Shown piece by piece: positions 8,041 to 14,468 of a DNA stretch of 14,988 nt. This stretch comes from CAZJGG01 sp964545475 (GTDB lineage Bacteria; Bacillota; Clostridia; Lachnospirales; JAISER01), in the NCBI GenBank assembly GCA_964545475.1, contig CAZJGG010000068.1, positions 1-14,988 of the forward strand. Direction: 5' to 3'. Made by a program: the position numbers and the translations under genes. Numbering within the stretch: position 1 is the stretch's first letter; each line of letters opens with the position of its first letter. The notes beneath the pieces were generated by a model. That model saw nothing but the letters and a program-made list of their open reading frames with translations, ran no database searches and had not been told where the DNA came from.

Positions 8041-8051
8041 CTCACGTTAAT

Positions 8052-9368
8052 TTATTTACCCTGTGCTTTTTCAATAGCCTGTATGAAATCTTCTGTCGAA
8101 TAATTACCTGCAATAATGCGTTGGCATTCATCTTCAAGTGTTACTTTTAAATTTGAATTGCCGATGCCCCATGCAAAAGCAGTTGTACCTGTAGTCTTTG
8201 GCAGGTATTCGGATAATTTAGTCATCATTGGTGGGTATTCTTTTTCAATGGGTTTATCAACTTTAACCGCAACAATTGGGTTAGCCCTTTGGGTATACTT
8301 GAATTCTGCATATTTTTCAGAGATAAACGCCGCAACTTGAGCCGCAAGCTTAGCATCTTTAGTAGACGGAGAAACTGCATAGCCGCCTACATTACCGCTT
8401 CCGGAAAATGCATATCTTGATGATTCAATTTTATCAGCGGAAGCAGCAGGGAAAGGAATCCAGTCTACTTTGTCTCCCAAGTTTTTGGTAGAGTCCTCTA
8501 TTTCCCACTGACCATTTAAGAACATTGCCGCGCCGCCTGTGTAGAACAATGAACGAGCTTGGTCATAGTTCATGTTTGTTGCGCCTTTTTGAACAAGCCC
8601 TTTGCTGATAAGTTCTTCCAAACGTTTGGCAGCTTCTACATAACCTTCGTCTGTTGCTTTTGTTTCACCTGTATCCAGCCCTTTTATACCAGATGGAACA
8701 AATCTTGTCACAAGCATATCGTACAACGCAACACACGGCCATTTCTCTTTTGCAAAAATAGAAAGAGGCGTAATTCCTACGGCATTAAATTGTTCTATAG
8801 CCGTTAACAGTTCGTCGTATGTTTCTGGTATTTTAACATTGTTAGTTTCAAATATCTCCTTGTTTACGTACAAAAGCACCATTTCATGCCCTGCATATGG
8901 GAATGCATAAATGTTTCCGTCTGGGTGGTAAAGAATATTTTCTGTACTTTCATATACTTTGTCGGTATAGCCGAACTCTTTTGCGTAGTCATTTAAAACC
9001 GTAATGTTGTTAGACTTAATGAAGGTATTAATCTGGTCAAGTCCAACATTGTAAATGTCCGGCATATTGCCTGTTGCCGCATATGTTTTAAGCTTTTGAC
9101 CATCGTCTTGTGCTTGAATGTCAAGTTCAAGCTCGATGTTCGGCATTTCCTTTTTAAGTTCTGCAACCGCATAGTCATAAGGCAGTTTTGTGTCGTCGTC
9201 CGAGTATTGTGCATAAATACGAAGTTTGGTTGTGCCGCCGCTCTGTTCACCGCCGTCTGCGCTTGCCTGTTGAGTCTCGTTTGCTTCCTTTGGAGCGCAA
9301 CCGGAAAGAGCCACTGCAGATATTAATAAACTTGCGGCAATTCTTGTTACTAATTTGTTAAATTTCAT
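8052..9368 (-). CDS. Extracellular sugar-binding lipoprotein of the ABC transporter
   Basis: Solute-binding protein of the SBP_bac_1 (CUT1) type, 438 residues. A signal peptide of about 23 residues ends in the lipobox LSGC, so C24 is the lipid-anchored cysteine. A Ser/Gln/Gly-rich linker follows, then the two-lobed fold from about residue 46. Central features are YAFPYAGHEMVLLYVNKEIFE and the GGAAMFLNGQWEI segment, both common in this family. The ATG at 9368 follows AAGGAGGAA. It is the first gene of the transporter operon, directly behind the predicted activator repeats. It captures the ligand outside the membrane and hands it to the two permeases. The likely ligand, galactosyl oligosaccharide, is inferred from the downstream hydrolases. 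Confidence 0.94.
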   Translation of the reverse strand: MKFNKLVTRIAASLLISAVALSGCAPKEANETQQASADGGEQSGGTTKLRIYAQYSDDDTKLPYDYAVAELKKEMPNIELELDIQAQDDGQKLKTYAATGNMPDIYNVGLDQINTFIKSNNITVLNDYAKEFGYTDKVYESTENILYHPDGNIYAFPYAGHEMVLLYVNKEIFETNNVKIPETYDELLTAIEQFNAVGITPLSIFAKEKWPCVALYDMLVTRFVPSGIKGLDTGETKATDEGYVEAAKRLEELISKGLVQKGATNMNYDQARSLFYTGGAAMFLNGQWEIEDSTKNLGDKVDWIPFPAASADKIESSRYAFSGSGNVGGYAVSPSTKDAKLAAQVAAFISEKYAEFKYTQRANPIVAVKVDKPIEKEYPPMMTKLSEYLPKTTGTTAFAWGIGNSNLKVTLEDECQRIIAGNYSTEDFIQAIEKAQGK

Positions 9369-9418
9369 GTTTTTCCTCCTTAATATTTTTTTAACGATAA
9401 TTTACAGTCTTATTAAGG

Positions 9419-9447
9419 ATTATAAGGGAATTAGGTTTAAAAATAAA
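9419..9447 (-). promoter_or_regulatory. Sigma-A-type promoter of the transporter/galactosidase operon
   Basis: On the minus strand a consensus TATAAT (9424-9419) sits 17 nt after a poor -35, TTTATT (9447-9442), about 50 nt before the binding-protein start codon. A perfect -10 with a weak -35 next to upstream direct repeats suggests a promoter that needs an activator. Confidence 0.65.
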
Positions 9448-9484
9448 TGGATAAAACACGCTACATATGGAAAAAACGCTATAT
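9447..9484 (-). promoter_or_regulatory. Two direct repeats, probable response-regulator sites
   Basis: Tandem copies on the plus strand are ATGGATAAAACACGCTACAT (9447-9466) and ATGGAAAAAACGCTATAT (9467-9484). They share ATGGA, an A-run and CGCTAYAT. A period of about 20 bp, two helical turns, abutting the -35 box is typical of AraC-family activator sites. The AraC-type regulator gene ends 16 bp away at 9500. Binding is inferred. Confidence 0.6.
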
Positions 9485-9499
9485 TTCGTCATACTAACA

Positions 9500-10273
9500 T
9501 TACTTCAAATGTGTATTATGTACAATATTACTGTATTCCGACGGCGATATCCCGAAGAATTTCTTAAAGCATTTGCTAAAATATGCAGCGTCATTAAAGC
9601 CGATTGTATATGCAACATCACTAAGCTTTGTATCAGCAGATGATATAAGCTCTTTGGCTCTTTTCATACGTAAATCGTTTATATATTCCAAAATATTGAT
9701 GTCATATTCTTTTTTGAATACAAGTCTCAAATAGCTTGCGTTTACATAGAGTGATTCTGCAATGCTTGAAACAGTTATATTTGGCATTAGGTATTTTTCG
9801 TCTATAAGGCGTTTAGCGTTCTGTGCAAGCATCATAGAACGTGTCAGTTTTTTAGGCGTGTTTTCCGGTAAAACAATGTGCTTTTTCGGGTTGTTTCGCT
9901 CGTTATATCTCTCAATCAACACTGATAAAACGTCTATAAGCTCATCTTCTACAACCGGCTTTAAAATATAATCCAAAACACCTATTTTTATTGCTTGCTT
10001 TGCATACTCGAATTCGTTATGTCCCGTTATAAGAATAATTTCTATATGTTTTTTTACATTTTTAATGTGTTTTGAAAAGCCTATTCCGTCTAAAATAGGC
10101 ATGTTAATATCAATAAAACACACATCAACTTTTATCTTTGAGCATAGTTCCAGCGCATCTCTGCCGTTTTTCGCCGTTGCCACAATAGAAATACCATAGT
10201 CCTCCCAAACGATAAGCGACTTAAAATATTGAACAAACAAATCCTCATCATCTACAATAATGGCATGTATCAT
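9500..10273 (-). CDS. AraC-type response regulator (YesN-like)
   Basis: Cytoplasmic transcription factor of 257 residues. The receiver domain (1-120) has acidic pocket D8-D9, phosphoacceptor D55 in FIDINMP, T83 and K105 in YILKP. The C-terminal AraC domain (about 155-252) has two helix-turn-helix units: VSSIAESLYVNASYLRLVFKK, and the canonical signature DVAYTIGFNDAAYFSKCFKK followed by FFGISPSEY. Its ATGA start overlaps the kinase stop by 4 nt, so the pair is translationally coupled. It most likely activates the binding-protein promoter immediately downstream. The short receiver-AraC form, about half the size of some YesN proteins, is complete. Confidence 0.94.
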   Translation of the reverse strand: MIHAIIVDDEDLFVQYFKSLIVWEDYGISIVATAKNGRDALELCSKIKVDVCFIDINMPILDGIGFSKHIKNVKKHIEIILITGHNEFEYAKQAIKIGVLDYILKPVVEDELIDVLSVLIERYNERNNPKKHIVLPENTPKKLTRSMMLAQNAKRLIDEKYLMPNITVSSIAESLYVNASYLRLVFKKEYDINILEYINDLRMKRAKELISSADTKLSDVAYTIGFNDAAYFSKCFKKFFGISPSEYSNIVHNTHLK

Positions 10274-12027
10274 TGGGAAACCACCCCCCTTTTCGGTATA
10301 ATCATAGTTATTCGTGTGTATGTGCCGTATTCGCTTTCAATGGTTAGGCCGTAATCAATGCCGAAATACAGCTTTAGCCGTGTGTCAACATTTTTAATCC
10401 CAAAAGAATCTGTCTTTTCTTCCATTAATAAGCTCGGCAGCTTTTCTTTCTTAATCCCTGCGCCGTTATCAAAAACAGTTATGTGTATGTTTCCGTCTTT
10501 TTCCTCTGTTGTAATGATAATTGTGCCGGAGCGTTCGCTCTCTTTTAAGCCGTGGTAGATAGAGTTTTCCACAAGCGGCTGAATGGACAGCTTAGGTATT
10601 ATGAAATGATTTAAGTTTTCGTCAATATCCTCTTTATATTCAAAGAGGTTTTCATACCTGAACTGCTGAATCTTTAAATAATCATTTATGCCTCTAATTT
10701 CAGTGCCTAATGGGATAAATTCCTCGCCGCCGCTTAGTGCTATCCTGTAGAAATCTGCAAGAGCCTTTGTTGTGGTTTTTGCACAGTCTATTCTCCCCAA
10801 ATGAGCCAATATATATATTGTGTCGAGCGCATTATACAAAAAATGTGCCTTTATCTGGCTTTGAACAAGAGATAACTGTAAAATACGTTTCTTCTCATAT
10901 TCATCTTTAATCTTTTCCATGAGATTGTTATTCTCGTCAAGCATTGAGTTAAATGAAACACTCAGTACCTCTATTTCATTTGCACTCTCCACTGTCTCTA
11001 TTGTTGAGCCCATAAATGTCCTTACATTATGTATAGTCTCGCACAGGTTAAGAATTGGCTTGGACAAATATCGGGACAGCTTTATAGATAACACAATAGC
11101 AAAGCAAAAGAAGATAACAGCACATATGCCAAAGTAAATAAACAACACATTCATATCCCTTAAAACATCATTAATAGGCACAATGTAAACTAAGTCGACA
11201 CCAAGCCTTGCAATAGGGGCAGAGTTTTGAACATAGCTTTTACCGTCAAGCCGGATTATGCTTATTTTGCCTTTTTTGTTATGGGGTAAGTCAAATGATG
11301 AAAGCCTCAAGCTTCTGTCTGCAATTGACAATATGTTTCCGTTGCCGTTAACGAGGAAATATGACGAATTTTTTGTAATACCTAAATCGGAATATATGCC
11401 GGAAATCTCATTTTCATTGATTAAGACAAATAAATATCCGAGCAAATCCCCCGTTACAATATCATGCACGTTTTTGCCTGAAACGACAACCGCCTCTTCA
11501 GAGCTGCCTGAATAGAACGATGGGTAGATGCCCATATCGAACCATACGGTCCTTGTGCCCGAATACGCCATTGTGCTGATAATATCATGCGGGATATGCT
11601 CCTTAAACGATTGTGACATTATTGGGCTGGTTGAATAAATGTTGCCGCTCATGTCTAAAAACAAGGCAGAGCTAATTCCGTCGTAAGCCGTAATTGCTCT
11701 GTAAAGGCTTCGCTCCACTGCATTCATATCGGTTATGCCCAAATCTTTAACGCCCTCTTCGTTCTTTAAAAAAGGCAACTCGTTTAAGCTTAAAACAATC
11801 ATATTTGAACAATCTGTCATTGTTAACAGTTTAGATTCTATGGTACTGCTTACCACCTTAATGTCGTTAATCGCCACGGTGTTTGTATGGTTTATGACAG
11901 TGCGCTGCATTATAAAGCCTGTGCCTATAACTAAAATAAGCAGTATATTCGTTATAAGTACAGCATAGCTAACTGTTATTTTTTTTTGTATATTAAGCTT
12001 GTCAAACCTTGAAAAAGCACGCTTCAT
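10270..12027 (-). CDS. YesM-type sensor histidine kinase
   Basis: Membrane sensor kinase of 585 residues from the ATG at 12027, chosen because GGGGAGGGG lies 5-8 nt upstream; an in-frame alternative at 12066 lacks a ribosome site. Membrane segments are at about 20-40 and 291-317. Between them is an extracellular Cache-like sensor domain of about 250 residues, then a HAMP linker (KLSRYLSKPILNLCETI). The phosphoacceptor is H395 in SQIKAHFLYNALD, the His_kinase family signature. The ATPase N-box is VENSIYHGL and the G-boxes are DNGAGI and FGIKNVDTRL. It should phosphorylate the adjacent regulator in response to an external signal. The link to sugars is inferred from the operon. It heads the cargo, starting about 200 bp from the internal att-like site. 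Confidence 0.95.
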   Translation of the reverse strand: MKRAFSRFDKLNIQKKITVSYAVLITNILLILVIGTGFIMQRTVINHTNTVAINDIKVVSSTIESKLLTMTDCSNMIVLSLNELPFLKNEEGVKDLGITDMNAVERSLYRAITAYDGISSALFLDMSGNIYSTSPIMSQSFKEHIPHDIISTMAYSGTRTVWFDMGIYPSFYSGSSEEAVVVSGKNVHDIVTGDLLGYLFVLINENEISGIYSDLGITKNSSYFLVNGNGNILSIADRSLRLSSFDLPHNKKGKISIIRLDGKSYVQNSAPIARLGVDLVYIVPINDVLRDMNVLFIYFGICAVIFFCFAIVLSIKLSRYLSKPILNLCETIHNVRTFMGSTIETVESANEIEVLSVSFNSMLDENNNLMEKIKDEYEKKRILQLSLVQSQIKAHFLYNALDTIYILAHLGRIDCAKTTTKALADFYRIALSGGEEFIPLGTEIRGINDYLKIQQFRYENLFEYKEDIDENLNHFIIPKLSIQPLVENSIYHGLKESERSGTIIITTEEKDGNIHITVFDNGAGIKKEKLPSLLMEEKTDSFGIKNVDTRLKLYFGIDYGLTIESEYGTYTRITMIIPKRGVVSQ

Positions 12028-12047
12028 AACCACCCCTCCCCATACCA

Positions 12048-12076
12048 ATAATACATCAAAATGCAATAAACATCAA
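12048..12076 (-). promoter_or_regulatory. Sigma-A promoter of the kinase/regulator operon
   Basis: TTGATG (12076-12071) and TATTAT (12053-12048) are separated by exactly 17 nt on the minus strand. The predicted start site lies only some 10-15 nt before the ATG at 12027, with the GGGGAGGGG ribosome site inside this short leader. Confidence 0.6.
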
Positions 12077-12081
12077 GAGTG

Positions 12082-12107
12082 CATAAACGAAAAAATACCC
12101 GTTTATG
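12082..12107. promoter_or_regulatory. Inverted repeat upstream of the kinase promoter
   Basis: CATAAACG and CGTTTATG are perfect 8-bp arms around a 10-nt centre, which is six T's followed by ATACCC when read on the minus strand in reverse order. The repeat lies 6 bp upstream of the -35 box. It could be a regulator operator or the end of an upstream transcript. Nothing in the sequence decides between them. Confidence 0.4.
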
Positions 12108-12185
12108 TGGGGTTAAGAACAAGTCAATTTTCTATAAAAGGGGGACAAAGTTACTTGTCGTAAACCTTTGCGTAGGTTACATCAG

Positions 12186-12250
12186 AGTTTTATAATTATA
12201 AAATCATATCCTATTGGAGTTTAGACCTCGGGATGGCTTCAGTGTATAGT
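12186..12250 (-). other. Internal att-like site between recombinase and cargo
   Basis: Minus-strand ACTATACACTGAAG then CCATCCC (12250-12230) copies the attR element arm. The core here is GAGGTC (12229-12224), keeping the central GG. On the other side, TAGGATAT lies at the same distance from GG as TAGGGTAT does in the attL arm. The site therefore resembles a worn attP, as expected at the junction of two tandemly integrated elements. An adjacent perfect palindrome, TTTTATAATTATAAAA (12188-12203), lies in the AT-rich flank. Recombination activity is unknown. Confidence 0.55.
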
Positions 12251-12335
12251 GTTCAAGAAAACCAGTAAATTCAAGGTTTCACCCATGCTTAAAAAATCTC
12301 TTTTATGCTAAAGGGCATAATAAAGGCAACATACT
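12226..12335 (-). repeat. Direct repeat copy B (recombinase 3' flank)
   Basis: Partner of copy A at 350-461, nearly 90% identical by eye and in the same orientation, 11876 bp away. It runs from the att core to the first half of the recombinase terminator stem (GGCAACATAC). Here the recombinase gene is intact next to it, so this copy shows the ancestral arrangement. The two copies bracket the whole sugar cargo. Confidence 0.9.
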
Positions 12336-12356
12336 AAATATATGGTATGCTGCCTT
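12323..12356 (-). terminator. Terminator of the recombinase gene
   Basis: On the minus strand AAGGCAGCATAC (12356-12345), a 10-nt loop and GTATGTTGCCTT (12334-12323) form a 12-bp stem with one G-U pair, followed by TATTATG. The stem overlaps the recombinase stop codon (12357-12355). The tail is only moderately T-rich. Confidence 0.7.
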
Positions 12357-13824
12357 ATGCATCATGATAGTATACTTCAATACTGGAGTGAGGACGGTTA
12401 AAGATTATTTTATCAATAATGCTTCGTATTGCCTTTTGTTTAATGGTTGTTTCGCAATCTGATATTATTATGTCAATAACCGATTGTATCTTGCCTTTGA
12501 AGCTATTGTCTGCTACAGTTGGTCTGCTACTTGTAAGTACTTCAATTTCTTCAGCAAGATTTTGTTTCTGTTGTTCTAAGTCCACCTTGTACTTTTTGTA
12601 TTCATCCAGTGTATAAACCTGGGCTAAATATGCCTCGTTAGCACGAAGCATACGTGCGTCCATTTTATTAAGCTGTTTCTGCAAGGCATCTATTTCGTCT
12701 TGTGTTGAATCAAAACGGGTAACTTCCAATTGAAAGCCGGATGACTCACAGTATACAAGAGCATCATTGAGCTCCTCAACGATAGCTTTTTCTAGTTTTG
12801 TAATTGAAATACTGTGTGAGATGTTACATGTAGCCGTATTATATCCTCTGCACTGAAAGTGTAGGTAGTCCGGATTACGTGAAGATACAAGAGTTTTACC
12901 ACAGTTTGAACATTTTACCAACCCCGAAAGCCAATGCTTGCATTCGTGTAACGGGCGTTCTTTAGGCTTAGCCATCTTCTTCCTACTATCCATCTTCTCA
13001 ATAGCCTTTTGGAATAGGTCTTCCGAAATAATCGGCTCATGGTTACTTTCGGCTATAATTGTATCAGGGTGCTTGAAGTTACGTCGAACCCTCTCTGTGG
13101 GTGTCCATCTTACTTTACCTGCATATATTGGATTTTGCAAAATGTATTCTATGTTACGGCGGTCGATAGGGTTTCCTCGCTTGCTCATAATGCCCATATT
13201 GGTTAATTGCCGTGTTATTTGAGATGGTCCTTTATCATGCTCTACGTATTGATTGAAAATGAAGCGCACATATTCCGCTTCCTGCTCCATGATTTTAAGA
13301 ACATTGTTATCTCCCACGGTATAACCTAACGGCGGTGAAGTCTGAAAGCCACCCATACGTGCTTTCTCTGTCATTCCCTTCTTAACTTCTTCTGCTAGGT
13401 TGATACTGTAATACTCGGCCATTGCTTCTAATATGGCTTCAATTAACCCAGACATTTTATCTTCTTCATCTAGGGATTCCGTAATGCTTACCACTCGTAT
13501 TTTACATTGCTTCTTCAACATTGATTTATATACAATGCTGTCCTCTCGATTACGTGCGAAACGGTCAAATTTATGTACTAATATTACATCAAACGGTTTC
13601 GGTTTGGTTTTAGCAATACCTATCATCCGCATGAAGTTTGGTCGTTTATCCGCATTTCTACCAGAAAAACCTTCATCGGCAAAGATAAATTCCGGTATTA
13701 CTTCCATATTGTTCTTTTTGGCGTATTCAATCAAGGCTTTCTTTTGTGCCGCAGGAGAATATTCTGTTTGGTCATCAGTAGACACCCTTATGTAAAGAGC
13801 GGCTCTCAGAACTTCCTTTTTCAT
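12355..13824 (-). CDS. Large serine recombinase of the intervening element
   Basis: Site-specific recombinase of 489 residues, the size of SpoIVCA, the sigK-skin excisase. The resolvase domain (about 5-150) has catalytic S15 in LYIRVSTDDQ and the arginine cluster VHKFDRFARNR (83-93). A recombinase domain follows (about 160-265), then a zinc ribbon with C305, C308, C325 and C333, and a coiled coil at about 370-430 (DEIDALQKQLNKMDARM...) that in this family controls synapsis and direction. The ATG at 13824 follows GAGGGGGGTGA. It lies 37 nt behind a 55-residue gene in the same direction. It is intact, close to attL, and oriented like cotJ. Integration into and excision from cotJC is the natural assignment, strongly supported by the flanking att sites. 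Confidence 0.95.
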   Translation of the reverse strand: MKKEVLRAALYIRVSTDDQTEYSPAAQKKALIEYAKKNNMEVIPEFIFADEGFSGRNADKRPNFMRMIGIAKTKPKPFDVILVHKFDRFARNREDSIVYKSMLKKQCKIRVVSITESLDEEDKMSGLIEAILEAMAEYYSINLAEEVKKGMTEKARMGGFQTSPPLGYTVGDNNVLKIMEQEAEYVRFIFNQYVEHDKGPSQITRQLTNMGIMSKRGNPIDRRNIEYILQNPIYAGKVRWTPTERVRRNFKHPDTIIAESNHEPIISEDLFQKAIEKMDSRKKMAKPKERPLHECKHWLSGLVKCSNCGKTLVSSRNPDYLHFQCRGYNTATCNISHSISITKLEKAIVEELNDALVYCESSGFQLEVTRFDSTQDEIDALQKQLNKMDARMLRANEAYLAQVYTLDEYKKYKVDLEQQKQNLAEEIEVLTSSRPTVADNSFKGKIQSVIDIIISDCETTIKQKAIRSIIDKIIFNRPHSSIEVYYHDA

Positions 13825-13861
13825 TTTTTCACCCCCCTCACTGGGTTATATTATTAAAGCA

Positions 13862-14029
13862 TTATTTAGACGTAGCATTTACATGTACAAAGCCTGCTTC
13901 TTTCATGGCAGCGTTGTTCCATGCGGTTGCTAAACACTTTTGTTCTTCAATAGGTAGTTCTTTCCGTTTTATTTTCTTACCACAACGGATGATGTATCCA
14001 GTTACGGTCAGTTTTTTTGCTTCAGCCAT
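13862..14029 (-). CDS. Small basic protein, candidate directionality factor
   Basis: The 55 residues begin MAEAKKLTVTGYIIRCGKKI and end VHVNATSK. The start at 14029 is chosen because AAAAGGAGC lies 8 nt upstream; a longer in-frame start at 14068 has no ribosome site. The protein is lysine-rich with no membrane segment. It sits 37 nt before the recombinase and is probably co-transcribed. Serine recombinases need a small partner to excise, and in the B. subtilis SPbeta/spsM system that partner (SprB) is also a small protein. I infer the same role by size, position and charge, not by recognised similarity. Confidence 0.65.
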   Translation of the reverse strand: MAEAKKLTVTGYIIRCGKKIKRKELPIEEQKCLATAWNNAAMKEAGFVHVNATSK

Positions 14030-14049
14030 GCCACCAGCTCCTTTTAACC

Positions 14050-14080
14050 AGTGTATGACTAACTGCATGTATATAATGAA
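14050..14080 (-). promoter_or_regulatory. Sigma-E-like promoter before the excision genes
   Basis: CATACACT (14057-14050) matches the mother-cell sigma-E -10 consensus CATACAHT at every position. TTCATTAT (14080-14073), 15 nt upstream, is only a partial -35 match (5 of 8). The site lies about 20 nt before the small gene's start codon, giving a short leader that still contains the ribosome site. It suggests sporulation-timed expression of the small protein and recombinase. Confidence 0.5.
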
Positions 14081-14215
14081 TGCTGATATTGGGGTAAAAG
14101 AGCATTAAAAAACTATGATATCGTTTCCCGTCAGATAGTCTAACAGCTCTACACAAACAAGACCTGTTCTGCATTGTATGATGCAAATAAGGTTTATTTG
14201 GTAAAACTGGCGTCA

Positions 14216-14248
14216 CTCCTTGTGAATTAAATTCCATTCACAAAGGAG
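14216..14248. promoter_or_regulatory. Hairpin in the leader between attL and the small gene
   Basis: CTCCTTGTGAAT and ATTCACAAAGGAG pair over 12 bp with one bulged base and a short loop. No T-run follows on the minus strand, so read-through from cotJ is not clearly blocked. The rest of 14030-14335 holds no gene I can support. Confidence 0.5.
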
Positions 14249-14334
14249 CTTTGCTCTGGTAAAGCATGTGGGTTTCCTCTATAATAAGCCATATTGAGAA
14301 ACATTAATATGCCCCAAAATACTATTGTTTAAAA

Positions 14335-14382
14335 CCTATACCCTAAAACCATACCGTCCTCCGTATTGCTCAATAACAATTT
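14335..14382 (-). other. attL: cotJC/element left junction
   Basis: The minus strand reads cotJC sequence ...GAGCAATACG, the core GAGGAC (14361-14356), then the element arm GGTATGG-TTTT-AGGGTATAGG (14355-14335). This arm mirrors the attR element arm at 18 of 21 positions. GGAC is common to both junctions, and rejoining there restores CAATACGGAGGACCGGATGG in the CotJC frame. Confidence 0.88.
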
Positions 14383-14449
14383 TCGCAACTCTAGGGTCTG
14401 ACTTTTTAATTTTAACAGGATATTCCAATTTTTTTTCATAAACCCACAT
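14336..14449 (-). pseudogene. cotJC: cotJC, 5' part, interrupted at attL
   Basis: The ATG at 14449 follows GAGGAGAGATAAT and opens MWVYEKKLEYPVKIKKSDPR, the conserved CotJC N-terminus. The frame continues VAKIVIEQYGG, then enters the element and stops at TAG (14338-14336) after six element-encoded residues, RYGFRV. It begins 19 nt after cotJB, as the third gene of a standard cotJABC operon. In other spore-formers CotJC is a manganese-catalase-like inner coat protein made in the mother cell. The matching 3' part is at 351-190. Confidence 0.92.
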
Positions 14450-14468
14450 TATTATCTCTCCTCACGAA

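Larger units (their letters stand above)
352..14359 (-). mobile_element. ~14.0-kb serine-recombinase intervening element in cotJC
   Basis: Corresponding positions at attR and attL differ by 14008 bp, which is the predicted circle size. The ends carry mirror-image arms, the flanks are two contiguous pieces of one gene (cotJC), and the element encodes a large serine recombinase beside attL. The remaining content is a two-component system and a galactoside uptake and hydrolysis operon. No phage structural, replication or conjugation genes are present. Known sporulation intervening elements (for example skin in sigK) share the architecture of a recombinase at one end and a split sporulation gene. 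That this one is excised in the mother cell is inference. Confidence 0.88.

Noticed and set aside
12188..12203. Perfect palindrome TTTTATAATTATAAAA as an operator or origin
   Set aside because: It is pure A/T, can arise by chance in this composition, and has no partner repeats or replication gene nearby.
350..12335. Composite transposon flanked by the two direct repeats
   Set aside because: The repeats encode no transposase and no target duplication is visible. They are recombinase 3' flanks with half att sites, so tandem serine-recombinase elements explain them better.
14022..14237. 71-codon open frame between attL and the small gene
   Set aside because: There is no ribosome site. Its start lies inside a hairpin, its composition (many His, Ser and Cys) looks non-coding, and the sigma-E-like promoter and the small gene's ribosome site fall within it.
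14306..14313. GGCATATT on the minus strand, a full match to the sigma-E -35 consensus
   Set aside because: No -10 resembling CATACAHT occurs 13-15 nt downstream, so I do not call a promoter here; the better -10 is at 14057-14050.
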